Shown here in pieces: positions 33,376-41,658 of a DNA stretch of 64,000 nucleotides (its first letter is position 1; every line of letters starts with the position of its first letter). A model generated the notes under the pieces. It had not been told where the DNA came from. It was given only the letters and a program-made list of their open reading frames with translations, and ran no database searches. A program made the position numbers and the translations under genes. Origin of the DNA: Lachnospiraceae bacterium (GTDB lineage: Bacteria; Bacillota; Clostridia; Lachnospirales; Lachnospiraceae); assembly GCA_016284315.1 (NCBI GenBank), contig JAEEOO010000052.1, forward strand, positions 1-64,000, given 5' to 3'.

Positions 33376-35382
33376 CTATCCATTCTTCCTGAACTGAAGG
33401 GGAGTCAGGCCGAGAGTCTTCTTAAAGAGCCTGTTGAAATTCTCCACGTTCTCGTATCCGACCTCGGATGCGATGCTCTCAACGCTCATGGTCGTTCCTC
33501 TCAAAAGGTTCTTGGCTCTCTTTAAGCGCTCAGTCTTAACAAGATCCTGGAAGGTCTCTCCGGACTTTTCGCGGATGAACTTGGAAAGATAGGGCTTTGA
33601 TAAATGGAACTCATCAACAAGATGATCCAGAGTAACGTCCTTGTAATGACCCTGAATGTAGCTGATGATCTGGGTTATGCGCTCCTCGCGGCCCTGGGTG
33701 ATGTGCTGCTCGGCAGCAAGTCTGTTGACCGCACTGACAAGAGCTCCGATGGAAGCCTTGATGATATCCTCGTCCACGCCTACGCCCCAGTACATCTTAT
33801 TATTCTGATGAATACCCACGTAAGCTGCAGCTCTTGAACTGGAGCTTCTTGAGATAGCATGCTCCTCATATACAGAAAGCTCGTAATCGATTCCGAAGAG
33901 ATTCTTAACCGCATTACTTACCGCATCCAGACGTCCGTTACCGCCGGCAACGATCTCTCGGCTTACTCCGCCGATCTCTATCGTAAGGTTAGCAACGATT
34001 CCGTTCTCCTGCTTGAAGTGACACTCGGGGATCTTAAATATCGCCTTGGGATTAATGTAGTTCTCCTCAAAGATCTGGTAGATCTCCTTAGGCAAAAGTT
34101 CCTGATGGCGTCTGTCGGACACTCCTTTGATAAGATATCCAACCTCTTCCTGCATGTTCTTGGGAAGCGCGAAACCAAACTGATTCTTGAGGACGAATGC
34201 AACTCCGCCCTTACCGGATGTGGAATTGATACGGATAACATCGGACTCGTACTCTCTTCCAACATCTGCCGGATCGATGGGAAGATAAGGGATATCCCAT
34301 CTCTTGCCGGTCTTTCCTGCATCCTTCCAGGCCATGCCCTTGCTGATGGCATCCTGGTGAGAACCGGAAAATGCAGTGAACACAAGGTCTCCGGCATAGG
34401 GAGTTCTCTCGTGAACACGGAGGTTGGTGAAGTTCTCATACTTCTCGCGGATCTCCATAATGTTTGAAAAATCAAGTCCGCTGTCAACGCCGTGGGTCAT
34501 CATATTGTTGGCAAGGGTAACGATATCAACGTTTCCGGTTCTCTCTCCGTTTCCAAAAAGGGTTCCTTCAACTCTGTCGGCTCCGGCAAGTACGCCAAGC
34601 TCCGCATCTGAAACGCCGGTTCCGCGGTCGTTGTGGGGATGAACGCTGAGAACAACATTGTCCCTGTACTTAAGGTTCTTGCTCATATATTCAATCTGGC
34701 ATGCGAATACATGGGGCATTGCCACCTGCACCGTAGAGGGCAGATTGATGATGGTCTTTCGTTTTTTATTGGGCTTCCAGACATCAAGCACCGCATTGCA
34801 GACTTCCAATGCGTACTCGGGCTCAGTCTGGGAGAAGCTTTCGGGACTGTACTCAAACATGAAGTTTCCTTCGGTCTCGTCAGCCAGCTTCTTTAAAAGC
34901 TTTGCACCGTCAACTGCGATCTTCTTGATCTCTTCCTTATCCTTCTTGAAAACCTGCTCACGCTGTTCAACGGAGGTAGAATTATAAAGATGGATAACAG
35001 CCTTGGGCGCACCCTTAACCGCTTCGAAGGTCTTATTGATGATGTGCTCTCTCGCCTGGGTGAGAACCTGAATGGTGACATCATCGGGGATCATATCCTT
35101 CTCTATAAGAGTTCTGATAAAGGTATATTCGGTATCGGAGGAAGCGGGGAAGCCCACCTCGATCTCCTTGAATCCGATCTTAACAAGCATCTCAAAGAAT
35201 TCAAGCTTCTGCTCAAGGCTCATGGGATCGATAAGGGCCTGGTTTCCGTCCCTCAAGTCAACGCTGCACCAGATAGGTGCCTTGTCTATGGTATCCTTCT
35301 TAACCCAGTCATAGCTTAGTACAGGGGGAAGATGATAGGACTTGATGTACTTCTCACTGTATTTACTCTTTGATTGTGCCAT
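33376..35382 (-). CDS. leuA: 2-isopropylmalate synthase fused to AraC-type DNA-binding domain
   Basis: One uninterrupted 668-codon frame encodes two proteins' worth of domains. Residues 1-559 are a full-length LeuA that would condense acetyl-CoA with 2-oxoisovalerate, the first step of leucine synthesis: CSVDLRDGNQALIDPMS (metal Asp, catalytic Arg), GFKEIEVGFPASSDTE, LSVHPHNDRGTG (metal His pair), LFGNGERTGNVDIVTLA, and the regulatory dimer domain (about 430-559) where leucine binds in the family. Residues 560-668 are a complete AraC/XylS DNA-binding domain with both helix-turn-helix units (LDHLVDEFHLSKPYLSKFI; VESIASEVGYENVENFNRLF) and the closing LTPLQFRK. TAAAGGAGC precedes ATG 35382. It has its own promoter and terminator. 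The DNA targets are unknown; leucine-controlled autoregulation is inference. Confidence 0.93.
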   Translation of the reverse strand: MAQSKSKYSEKYIKSYHLPPVLSYDWVKKDTIDKAPIWCSVDLRDGNQALIDPMSLEQKLEFFEMLVKIGFKEIEVGFPASSDTEYTFIRTLIEKDMIPDDVTIQVLTQAREHIINKTFEAVKGAPKAVIHLYNSTSVEQREQVFKKDKEEIKKIAVDGAKLLKKLADETEGNFMFEYSPESFSQTEPEYALEVCNAVLDVWKPNKKRKTIINLPSTVQVAMPHVFACQIEYMSKNLKYRDNVVLSVHPHNDRGTGVSDAELGVLAGADRVEGTLFGNGERTGNVDIVTLANNMMTHGVDSGLDFSNIMEIREKYENFTNLRVHERTPYAGDLVFTAFSGSHQDAISKGMAWKDAGKTGKRWDIPYLPIDPADVGREYESDVIRINSTSGKGGVAFVLKNQFGFALPKNMQEEVGYLIKGVSDRRHQELLPKEIYQIFEENYINPKAIFKIPECHFKQENGIVANLTIEIGGVSREIVAGGNGRLDAVSNAVKNLFGIDYELSVYEEHAISRSSSSRAAAYVGIHQNNKMYWGVGVDEDIIKASIGALVSAVNRLAAEQHITQGREERITQIISYIQGHYKDVTLDHLVDEFHLSKPYLSKFIREKSGETFQDLVKTERLKRAKNLLRGTTMSVESIASEVGYENVENFNRLFKKTLGLTPLQFRKNG

Positions 35383-35426
35383 TTTAGTGCTCCTTTATAT
35401 ACTGTTTTTAATGTTTTAGTGCGTGT

Positions 35427-35437
35427 TATTTGTAACA
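35427..35437 (+). repeat. Inverted motif, copy downstream of leuA promoter
   Basis: TATTTGTAACA here is the exact reverse complement of the 11-mer at 35537-35547. It lies about 23 bases downstream of the leuA -10 box in the leader. Candidate regulator-binding half of a spaced pair. Confidence 0.45.
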
Positions 35438-35459
35438 GAAATATCAGAAATCATTGTAA

Positions 35460-35488
35460 ATACTATCACTTGCCCGTAGGTATATCAA
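35460..35488 (-). promoter_or_regulatory. Promoter for leuA-araC
   Basis: On the minus strand TTGATA (35488-35483) and TAGTAT (35465-35460) have a 17-base spacer. The leader to the start codon is about 70 bases, with no T-box-like structure and no leucine-rich leader peptide. Confidence 0.65.
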
Positions 35489-35536
35489 GGCTATATTTAA
35501 CTATATTCTTGACTTATTTTAACATAGTAATACCTT

Positions 35537-35547
35537 TGTTACAAATA
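35537..35547 (+). repeat. Inverted motif, copy upstream of leuA promoter
   Basis: TGTTACAAATA, the partner of the 11-mer at 35427-35437, lies about 50 bases upstream of the leuA -35 box. The local context TTTGTTACAAA is itself nearly palindromic. Together the pair brackets the promoter. Confidence 0.45.
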
Positions 35548-35548
35548 C

Positions 35549-35582
35549 AAAAACACGGTAGACAGTTATTCCATCTACCGTG
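35549..35582 (-). terminator. Terminator after aminotransferase gene
   Basis: On the minus strand CACGGTAGA and TCTACCGTG pair around an 11-base loop, followed by TTTTTG (plus 35553-35548), about 30 bases past the aminotransferase stop. Confidence 0.82.
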
Positions 35583-35611
35583 CTTGATATAACTTTATTG
35601 TTTTGAAACCC

Positions 35612-36790
35612 TTATTTCTGCTCGCTTCTCAGTTTTTCTACGAAGATAGCAAATCTTCTCATTGCCTCACGAAGCTTCTCAAGAGAATATGCATAGGAGA
35701 TACGAAGGAAACCTTCTCCGCTGTTTCCGAAAGCCGTTCCGGGAACTGCAGCAACCTTCATCTCTTTAAGGAACCTCTCGGCAAACTCTTCACTGGTCAT
35801 GCCGAATTCCTTGATGCAGGGGAAGATGTAGAAAGCGCCGTAGGGCTCAAACACCTTGACACCCATCTCATTGAACGCATTGAGAAGGAAACGTCTTCTT
35901 CTGTTATATTCCATGCGCATTTCTTCCACATCCTTGTCGCCGTTCTTAAGTGCTTCAACAGCGGCGTACTGGCTGGTGGTGGGTGCGCACATGATGCAAT
36001 ACTGGTGGATCTTGGTCATCTGCTTGATGATGACTTCGGGTCCGCAGGCATATCCAAGTCTCCATCCTGTCATAGCGTAAGCCTTGGAGAAACCGTTGAT
36101 AAGAATGGTCCTCTCCTTCATTCCGGGAAGTGAAGCGATGGAAACATGCTTTTCTTTGTAGGTAAGCTCTGCGTAGATCTCATCGGACATAACATAAAGG
36201 TCGTTCTCGATGATAACGTCGCGGATGGCCTCAAGGTCCTTCTTCTCCATGATGGCACCGGTGGGGTTGTTGGGGAAGGGAAGGATCAGCACCTTGGTCT
36301 TTGGTGTGATGGCTGCTCTTAATTCTTCCGCAGTAAGCCTGAACTCGTTTTCTTCCTTAAGGTCAATGACCACAGGAACGGCTCCCGTGAGAAGAGCGCA
36401 GGGCTCGTAAGAAACATAGCTGGGCTGAGGAATGATGACTTCATCCCCGGGATTACACATTGCGCGAAGTCCGATATCGATTGCCTCTGAACCGCCAACG
36501 GTTACAAGAACTTCTTTTGCAAAGTCATAATCGATCCCCTGACTGCGCTTAATGTAATTACAGATCTCTTTTCTGAGCTCTACAAGACCGGTGTTGGCGG
36601 TGTAGTGGCTCTTACCTTTTTCAAGTGAATAAATACCTTCGTCACGAATGTGCCAGGGAGTATCAAAGTCAGGCTCGCCGACACCGAGTGAGATAACGTC
36701 CTTGTCGTTCATCTCTGTGACTATATCAAAAAATTTTCTGATGCCGGAGGGTTTGATTCCGACGATCACATCTGCTACAGGATTTCTCAT
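35612..36790 (-). CDS. PLP-dependent class I aminotransferase
   Basis: This 392-aa cytoplasmic enzyme is of the aspartate/aromatic aminotransferase fold-type I group. Visible marks: ISLGVGEPDFDTPWHI, TVGGSEAIDIGLRAM, PFPNNPTGAI (substrate-side Asn), DEIYAELTY (PLP-ring Asp/Tyr) and the Schiff-base Lys in INGFSKAYAMTGWRLGYACG. It resembles PatA-like amino-acid aminotransferases; the specificity is unknown. Its ATG overlaps the TGA of the upstream Lrp-type regulator (ATGA), so the regulator probably controls this enzyme according to an amino-acid signal. A strong terminator follows. Confidence 0.92.
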   Translation of the reverse strand: MRNPVADVIVGIKPSGIRKFFDIVTEMNDKDVISLGVGEPDFDTPWHIRDEGIYSLEKGKSHYTANTGLVELRKEICNYIKRSQGIDYDFAKEVLVTVGGSEAIDIGLRAMCNPGDEVIIPQPSYVSYEPCALLTGAVPVVIDLKEENEFRLTAEELRAAITPKTKVLILPFPNNPTGAIMEKKDLEAIRDVIIENDLYVMSDEIYAELTYKEKHVSIASLPGMKERTILINGFSKAYAMTGWRLGYACGPEVIIKQMTKIHQYCIMCAPTTSQYAAVEALKNGDKDVEEMRMEYNRRRRFLLNAFNEMGVKVFEPYGAFYIFPCIKEFGMTSEEFAERFLKEMKVAAVPGTAFGNSGEGFLRISYAYSLEKLREAMRRFAIFVEKLRSEQK

Positions 36791-37275
36791 GGCGTCACAA
36801 TCTCCCTTTCGTCTTCAGTTTTAAGGTTCAAAATCGTACCGTGATCCTTATATTTCTTAAGGATAAAGTGTGTTGCTGTACTGAGCACGGTATCGAGTGT
36901 TGAAAGCTTATCGGATACAAAGCTTGATACTTCTCTCAAGGTTTTTCCTTCGAGAGTAACCAGGAGGTCATAACCACCGGATATAAGGTATACGCTCTGT
37001 ACTTCGGGATATTTGTAGATACGCTCTGCAATGTTGTCAAAGCCCTGACCTCTCTGGGGAGTAACGCGCACTTCGATAAGCGCTGTAACCTTCTCGATGG
37101 AAGTCTTTTCCCAGTTGATCATGGTGTGATAGCCGCAAACGATGCCTTCTTCCTCCATTTTCTGAAGGGCATTGACCACGTCAATTTCCGCGACTCCGAG
37201 GATGACCGCCAGCTCTTTAAGATCGATTCTGCTATTCTTTTCAATAATCGCAAGTAATTCTTCTTCCATTTTCAT
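36787..37275 (-). CDS. Lrp/AsnC family transcriptional regulator
   Basis: The 162-aa regulator has an N-terminal winged HTH (IDLKELAVILGVAEIDVVNALQKMEEEGIV) and a C-terminal RAM effector domain (VTALIEVRVTPQRGQGFDNIAERIYKYPEVQSVYLISGGYDLLVTLEG). Lrp/AsnC proteins form octamers that respond to amino acids. The 4-base overlap with the aminotransferase gene ties the two together as a regulator-enzyme pair. The sequence is slightly longer at the C-terminus than minimal members, ending KTEDEREIVTP. Confidence 0.92.
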   Translation of the reverse strand: MKMEEELLAIIEKNSRIDLKELAVILGVAEIDVVNALQKMEEEGIVCGYHTMINWEKTSIEKVTALIEVRVTPQRGQGFDNIAERIYKYPEVQSVYLISGGYDLLVTLEGKTLREVSSFVSDKLSTLDTVLSTATHFILKKYKDHGTILNLKTEDEREIVTP

Positions 37276-37326
37276 GTTTTCATCCTCGTTTCTTTTTATT
37301 TTTAGATCAGATCTCTCTGATATAAA

Positions 37327-37923
37327 TCAAATCAAACCAAGTCTATTAAGTTCATCGGGCTCGGGTCTGTTAAGATGGCTCTCGGTTCCGTCGTTGTGAA
37401 GGATATGAGCCTTTTTATCGGTGGTGTGACCCACGATCACTGCATTTATCCCTTCATCAAGAAGATTGGTTACCAAAGCTCCCGCCTCCGGAACAATGGC
37501 GATAAGGCAGGACTCGCTGTAGAGGTGATAGGGATTGACTTCCAAAAGCTCGCAGATCTCAATGGTCTCCTGTCTCACAGGGATCTTTCGAAGGTCCAGT
37601 TCAAAGCCAAGACCGCTTTCCTTTGCCAGCTCGTAAAGTCCGGTCAAGAATCCACCCTCTTTTACTTCCGTAGCAAAAGCTGTTTCTTCCAAGACCGCTC
37701 CATGCTTTTCTATGTGATCGGTCAAAGCCTTCTTTGCAGCTTCGAACTCTTCTTTATCCTTTTCGCCACCAAATTCCATGGCTTCTCTCGATAAATAAAG
37801 AGGGAATCTCGCGTCCAGCTTTTCCCTGTATTTCTCTGCAAGGATTGCCGTTCCTTTTAACCCGATATACCCGGTCATGATGACCGAATATGAGTATTTT
37901 TTCAGATCGTTTGCGTCCTTCAT
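37327..37923 (-). CDS. Stand-alone C-terminal domain of an AIR synthase-related protein
   Basis: The 198-aa product matches only the PurM/HypE-like C-terminal half: VIMTGYIGLKGTAILAEKY, then TEVKEGGFLTGLYELAKESG, FELDLRKIPVRQETIEICELLEVNPY and CLIAIVPEAG. These are typical of clostridial AIR-synthase-related proteins of about 330 aa. The N-terminal ATP-binding half expected before VIMTGYIG is absent, and a 35-codon membrane-peptide gene lies directly upstream instead. No good ribosome-binding site precedes ATG 37923. It may be a shortened but functional protein or a remnant; the frame is intact. Function is not known. Confidence 0.65.
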   Translation of the reverse strand: MKDANDLKKYSYSVIMTGYIGLKGTAILAEKYREKLDARFPLYLSREAMEFGGEKDKEEFEAAKKALTDHIEKHGAVLEETAFATEVKEGGFLTGLYELAKESGLGFELDLRKIPVRQETIEICELLEVNPYHLYSESCLIAIVPEAGALVTNLLDEGINAVIVGHTTDKKAHILHNDGTESHLNRPEPDELNRLGLI

Positions 37924-37936
37924 TATAATTGAATCT

Positions 37937-38044
37937 TTATACCGTATATGCTAAAATCATGGGGACAACCATGGCTAAAACAAGAATTCCTGCAATTACT
38001 GCAGCAAAGATTCTTTTGTTCTTTTTATTTTGTAAATTAAGCAT
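37937..38044 (-). CDS. Small membrane peptide (35 aa)
   Basis: A 35-codon frame from ATG 38044 to TAA encodes a basic N-terminus (LQNKKNKR) and one hydrophobic helix (IFAAVIAGILVLAMVVPMIL) ending in AYTV. AAGGCGG lies about 6 bases upstream. It is 13 bases before the AIR synthase-related gene. The length, composition and ribosome-binding site support a real small protein. Function unknown. Confidence 0.55.
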   Translation of the reverse strand: MLNLQNKKNKRIFAAVIAGILVLAMVVPMILAYTV

Positions 38045-38131
38045 TTTTTACCGCCTTTTTATATTTCGGAGATATCCGAATATTTCACAATTACGTCAAT
38101 TATACCCTACGGGAAACAAGCCTGCAAGTTT

Positions 38132-38749
38132 ATGAGATTACAATTTCCTATCCTTTTAAGTGTAATAATGTTTATCGGCGTTCTCCAGTTCGCCATAAGA
38201 AGAGCCCGTCACAAGGATGATAAAGCGGATAAGCTTTTCTGGCAAAGGGAAAACGAAGCCAACAATGTCCGCAGGAAACCCCTTGACGACGTGGAGTACG
38301 TCCGGGTTGATATGGACAGGCTCCCCACCGGTGTTCTTAACGACGATGAAGTTATCGCTGACTGCATCAAAGATATTGAAGACTTAAGCAAAGAAAAGAT
38401 CCTTAACTTAACGGGACTTACCAACACGGACCTTAAGCTTAAATACGGCGTCGCCAATCTTCCATTCCTTTCGGAATGCGACAACCGATATACCCTTCTT
38501 ATCCAGAATCTTCAGAAATGGTCTGAGCAGCTCTGGGAAAAGGGTTATCAGGATGATGCAGTTAAGATCATGGAGTATGAAGTATCCATTGGTTCCGATG
38601 CCCACTCAGTATACAGACGCCTTGCTTCCTACTATTCAAAGAGAGGAAGGACAGAAAAGGTTGAAGAGCTGGTAAAGGATGTGGAAGCCCTGAATCTTAT
38701 GACAACAAAAACACTTATCGCAGATTTAAAAAGCTACCTTGAGTCATGA
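38132..38749 (+). CDS. Membrane-anchored hypothetical protein with TPR-like tail
   Basis: The 205-aa product has one N-terminal membrane helix (about 5-22), a basic stretch, then a soluble domain facing the cytoplasm. The C-terminal third (WSEQLWEKGYQDDAVKIMEYEVSIG, then SVYRRLASYYSKRGRTEKVEELV) looks like two tetratricopeptide-type helical pairs. The middle (VEYVRVDMDRLP, VIADCIKDIEDLSKEKILNLTG) shows no family that I recognise. The start lacks a strong ribosome-binding site. The last codons fall inside the terminator hairpin. It stands alone on the plus strand between minus-strand genes. Confidence 0.7.
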   Translation: MRLQFPILLSVIMFIGVLQFAIRRARHKDDKADKLFWQRENEANNVRRKPLDDVEYVRVDMDRLPTGVLNDDEVIADCIKDIEDLSKEKILNLTGLTNTDLKLKYGVANLPFLSECDNRYTLLIQNLQKWSEQLWEKGYQDDAVKIMEYEVSIGSDAHSVYRRLASYYSKRGRTEKVEELVKDVEALNLMTTKTLIADLKSYLES

Positions 38750-38769
38750 CCCAAGGTAGCTTCTTTTTT
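38731..38769. terminator. Terminator overlapping the end of the TPR-like gene
   Basis: AAGCTACCTTG (38731-38741) and CAAGGTAGCTT (38752-38762) form an 11-bp perfect stem with the TGA stop in the loop, followed by CTTTTTT. It may also stop galT transcription from the other side. Confidence 0.82.
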
Positions 38770-38796
38770 GTATATGTGTTATTTTGGTATAAGCAA

Positions 38797-40332
38797 TTAT
38801 AAACTATTGATGAATCTTTCGAATCCGGCAAAGCCCTTTTCATCGCGCTTGTAAACACCGGCATCCTCAAGAACCTGCATAAATACAAGTCCTATTTCAT
38901 CTTCTACGATCTTGTCGATATTGGTCTCATCGATCTTTGCATACTTTCCCTTAAACTCATCAACCCAATCGGCATGCTTTTCAAGGGTCTCATCTTTTCT
39001 GAGGTCCTTGCCCTCAAGGATTGCTTTCTTTAAGAGAGCCATCTCTTCCTTAAGACGGGCGGGAAGAACCGCAAGTCCCATAACCTCGATAAGCCCGATG
39101 TTCTCCTTCTTGATATGATGGAGCTTTGCATGAGGGTGATATACGCCAAGAGGATGTTCCTCTGTGGTGATGTTGTTTCTGAGAACGAGATCCAACTCAA
39201 AGTTCTCTCCTCTCTTACGGGCGATGGGAGTGATGGTATTGTGAGGCTCGCCGTCGGTCTCCGCAAGGATAAAGCACTCTTCATCGGAGTATCCTCGCCA
39301 TGCAGTAAGGATCTTGTCGGCAAGAGCGATGATCCTGTCGGTGTCCTTTCCGCTGAGTCTGATAACGGACATGGGCCACTTAACGATTCCGGCCTTAACA
39401 TCCTCAAATCCCTTTATCTCAAATTCCTTCTCTACAGGAGCCTTTGCCATGGCGAATTCATAATGTCCGCCCTGGAAATGGTCGTGGGAAAGGATTGAAC
39501 CACCTACGATGGGAAGGTCTGCATTTGATCCCACGAAATAATGAGGGAACTGCTTTACAAAATCAAAAAGCTTGCAGAAAGTAGCGTGCTCGATCTTCAT
39601 GGGCACATGCTGTGAGTTAAATACGATGCAGTGCTCGTTATAATATACATAGGGGCTGTACTGGAATCCCCAGTTGCTGTCGTTGATGGTAACAGGGATG
39701 ATGCGGTGATTCTGGCGGGCGGGATGGTTGAGTCTTCCTGCGTAGCCTTCGTTCTCCCTGCAAAGAAGGCACTTGGGATATCCGGTCTGCTTTGCAAGCT
39801 TTGCAGCAGCGATAGCCTTGGGATCCTTCTCGGGCTTTGAAAGGTTGATGGTGATATCAAGATCACCATACTGAGTAGGCGCAACCCACTTAACATCGCG
39901 GGCAATGCGGTAGCGGCGGATATAATCTGAATCACGGCTGACCTTGTAATAATAATCTGTTGCGGCTACTGCGCCCTCGTTCTTGTAGAGGTCGTTAAAC
40001 TTTTGGATAACCTCGCTGGGTCTGGGCATGAGCATGCTCATGATCTTGGTATCAAAAAGGTCTCTGTAACCGATGGTGTTTTCTTCCATGAGGCCTGCTT
40101 CATAAGCATAATCCATCATTTCGGAAAGAAGGGCCTCAAGAGCTTTTCCGCTCTCAAGCTCCTCGTCGGTGAACTTAAGCTCATCCTCGGTCAGTGCAAG
40201 AGCTTCCTCGGTAATATCATCAAGCTTAAAAAGTTCAAGAAGCTTATTGGTTGTAAAGATCACATCTTCAGCAGGTACAAGTCCGGTCTGAACACCGTAC
40301 TGAACCAGTTTTCTGATATTTTTCTGAATCAT
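38797..40332 (-). CDS. galT: UDP-glucose--hexose-1-phosphate uridylyltransferase, class II
   Basis: This 511-aa enzyme exchanges UMP between UDP-glucose and galactose-1-phosphate in the Leloir pathway. It is the Gram-positive GalT type: a long N-terminal helical part (about 1-150), then YPKCLLCRENEGYAGRLNHPARQNHRIIP, YYNEHCIVFNSQHVPM, the active-site region GGSILSHDHFQGGHYEFAMAK split over family positions, and YHPHAKLHHIKKENIGLIEVMGLAVLP. The gene follows galK by 27 bases. No galE lies in the window, so UDP-galactose epimerase must be encoded elsewhere. Confidence 0.94.
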   Translation of the reverse strand: MIQKNIRKLVQYGVQTGLVPAEDVIFTTNKLLELFKLDDITEEALALTEDELKFTDEELESGKALEALLSEMMDYAYEAGLMEENTIGYRDLFDTKIMSMLMPRPSEVIQKFNDLYKNEGAVAATDYYYKVSRDSDYIRRYRIARDVKWVAPTQYGDLDITINLSKPEKDPKAIAAAKLAKQTGYPKCLLCRENEGYAGRLNHPARQNHRIIPVTINDSNWGFQYSPYVYYNEHCIVFNSQHVPMKIEHATFCKLFDFVKQFPHYFVGSNADLPIVGGSILSHDHFQGGHYEFAMAKAPVEKEFEIKGFEDVKAGIVKWPMSVIRLSGKDTDRIIALADKILTAWRGYSDEECFILAETDGEPHNTITPIARKRGENFELDLVLRNNITTEEHPLGVYHPHAKLHHIKKENIGLIEVMGLAVLPARLKEEMALLKKAILEGKDLRKDETLEKHADWVDEFKGKYAKIDETNIDKIVEDEIGLVFMQVLEDAGVYKRDEKGFAGFERFINSL

Positions 40333-40359
40333 TTCAATTCCTCCGATAATGCACGTTCA

Positions 40360-41532
40360 TTAAAGAACACAGGGGCCGTCTCCAACTTCAACAACATAGA
40401 AATCTGCTTTGTAACCGATGGTCTTTTCATAGGTTTCGCCAACCTGCTTGATGAAGTTGTCGATCTCTGCTTCGGGAACGATTGAAACGGTACATCCGCC
40501 AAAGCCTGCGCCGGTCATTCTCGATCCGATGATGCCCGGAACCTTCCATGCTGCATCAACAAGGGTATCAAGCTCGATTCCGGTTACTTCATAATCATCG
40601 CGAAGAGACTTGTGAGACTCGTTCATAAGCTGACCGAAAGCCTTGATGTTGCCGGCTTTAAGAGCTCTTACAGCCTCGATGGTACGCTGATTCTCGTATA
40701 CGGCGTGACGTGCTCTGCGGCACTTTACTCCGTCCTTGATAACGGGAGAAAGTTTCTCGTAGGTAGCCTCATCAAGCTCTCCAAGACTCTTGATATTAAC
40801 CATGGTCTGGAGGGACTCAAGAGCTGACTCACACTCCTGACGACGCTCATTGTACTTGGAATCTCCAAGTCCGCGCTTCTTGTTGGAGCAGCTGATAACG
40901 ATCTTTGCGCCCTCAAGCTTTAAGGGAGCATATTCAAACTGTAAAGTGGCGGTATCAAGGAAAATAGCGTGATCCTTCTTGCCCATTGCGATGGCGAACT
41001 GATCCATGATTCCACAGTTTACGCCGTTGAACTTGTTCTCTGAGAACTGTCCGATAAGAGCAAGGTCGGTGTTGGTAACGTCAAATCCGAACATATCTCT
41101 TAAGATAAATCCGGTAAGTACTTCAACTGAGGCAGATGATGAAAGACCTGAACCATTGGGTATATTTCCATTAAGGAGAAGATCCATTCCCTGAGGAACC
41201 TTCATTCCCTTCTCGCCAAAGGCCCACATTACTCCCTTGGGATAGTTGGTCCAGTCAGCTTCCTTGTAGGGCTGAAGATCGTCAAGTGAAGACTCGATAA
41301 CCCCAAGGTTTTCAAAATTCATTGAATAAAAACGGAGCTTGTTGTCGTTACGCTTTCTTGCAACGCCGTAGGTTCCGATGGTAAGTGCACAGGGGAAAAC
41401 ATGTCCTCCGTTATAGTCTGTGTGCTCTCCGATAAGGTTTACACGTCCGGGTGCGAAATATACCTTAGCCCCGTCAGCATCCCCAAATACTTTTTTAAAT
41501 TCAGCGAGTACAATTTCTTTCATTTCTGTCAT
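40360..41532 (-). CDS. galK: Galactokinase
   Basis: This 390-aa GHMP kinase phosphorylates galactose at C1. ATG 41532 is chosen because GGAGG lies 7 bases upstream and MTEMKEIVLAEF fits the family; earlier in-frame Met codons would add a hydrophobic leader that is not part of galactokinases. Motifs: APGRVNLIGEHTDYNGG (galactokinase signature), GNIPNGSGLSSSASVE (ATP loop), CGIMDQFAIAMG (catalytic Asp) and MTGAGFGGCTVSIV. It is first in the galK-galT pair, downstream of an AraC regulator that ends in its own terminator. Confidence 0.95.
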   Translation of the reverse strand: MTEMKEIVLAEFKKVFGDADGAKVYFAPGRVNLIGEHTDYNGGHVFPCALTIGTYGVARKRNDNKLRFYSMNFENLGVIESSLDDLQPYKEADWTNYPKGVMWAFGEKGMKVPQGMDLLLNGNIPNGSGLSSSASVEVLTGFILRDMFGFDVTNTDLALIGQFSENKFNGVNCGIMDQFAIAMGKKDHAIFLDTATLQFEYAPLKLEGAKIVISCSNKKRGLGDSKYNERRQECESALESLQTMVNIKSLGELDEATYEKLSPVIKDGVKCRRARHAVYENQRTIEAVRALKAGNIKAFGQLMNESHKSLRDDYEVTGIELDTLVDAAWKVPGIIGSRMTGAGFGGCTVSIVPEAEIDNFIKQVGETYEKTIGYKADFYVVEVGDGPCVL

Positions 41533-41607
41533 TTCGATACCTCCAAAGTAGCCTTTCAAAAACAAAGAGTTAACAAATACTGTATTTAAGCCAATCTTAT
41601 CCGATAA

Positions 41608-41646
41608 AACAAAAACAAACCATACATTTTTGTTTGCATGGTTTGT
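41608..41646 (-). terminator. Terminator between araC-type regulator and galK
   Basis: On the minus strand ACAAACCAT and ATGGTTTGT (plus 41638-41646 and 41615-41623) pair around a 14-base loop, followed by TTTTGTTTT. The position just past the regulator's stop fits. Confidence 0.7.
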
Positions 41647-41658
41647 CAAAATGTTAGA

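Noticed and set aside
35383-35459. Possible T-box or leader-peptide attenuator before leuA
   Set aside because: The leader is only about 70 bases. It has no T-box-like sequence or terminator hairpin, and the only tiny frame in it has no leucine codons.
41533-41649. Longer galactokinase start 39 codons upstream
   Set aside because: It would add a hydrophobic leader not found in galactokinases and ignores the strong GGAGG before ATG 41532.
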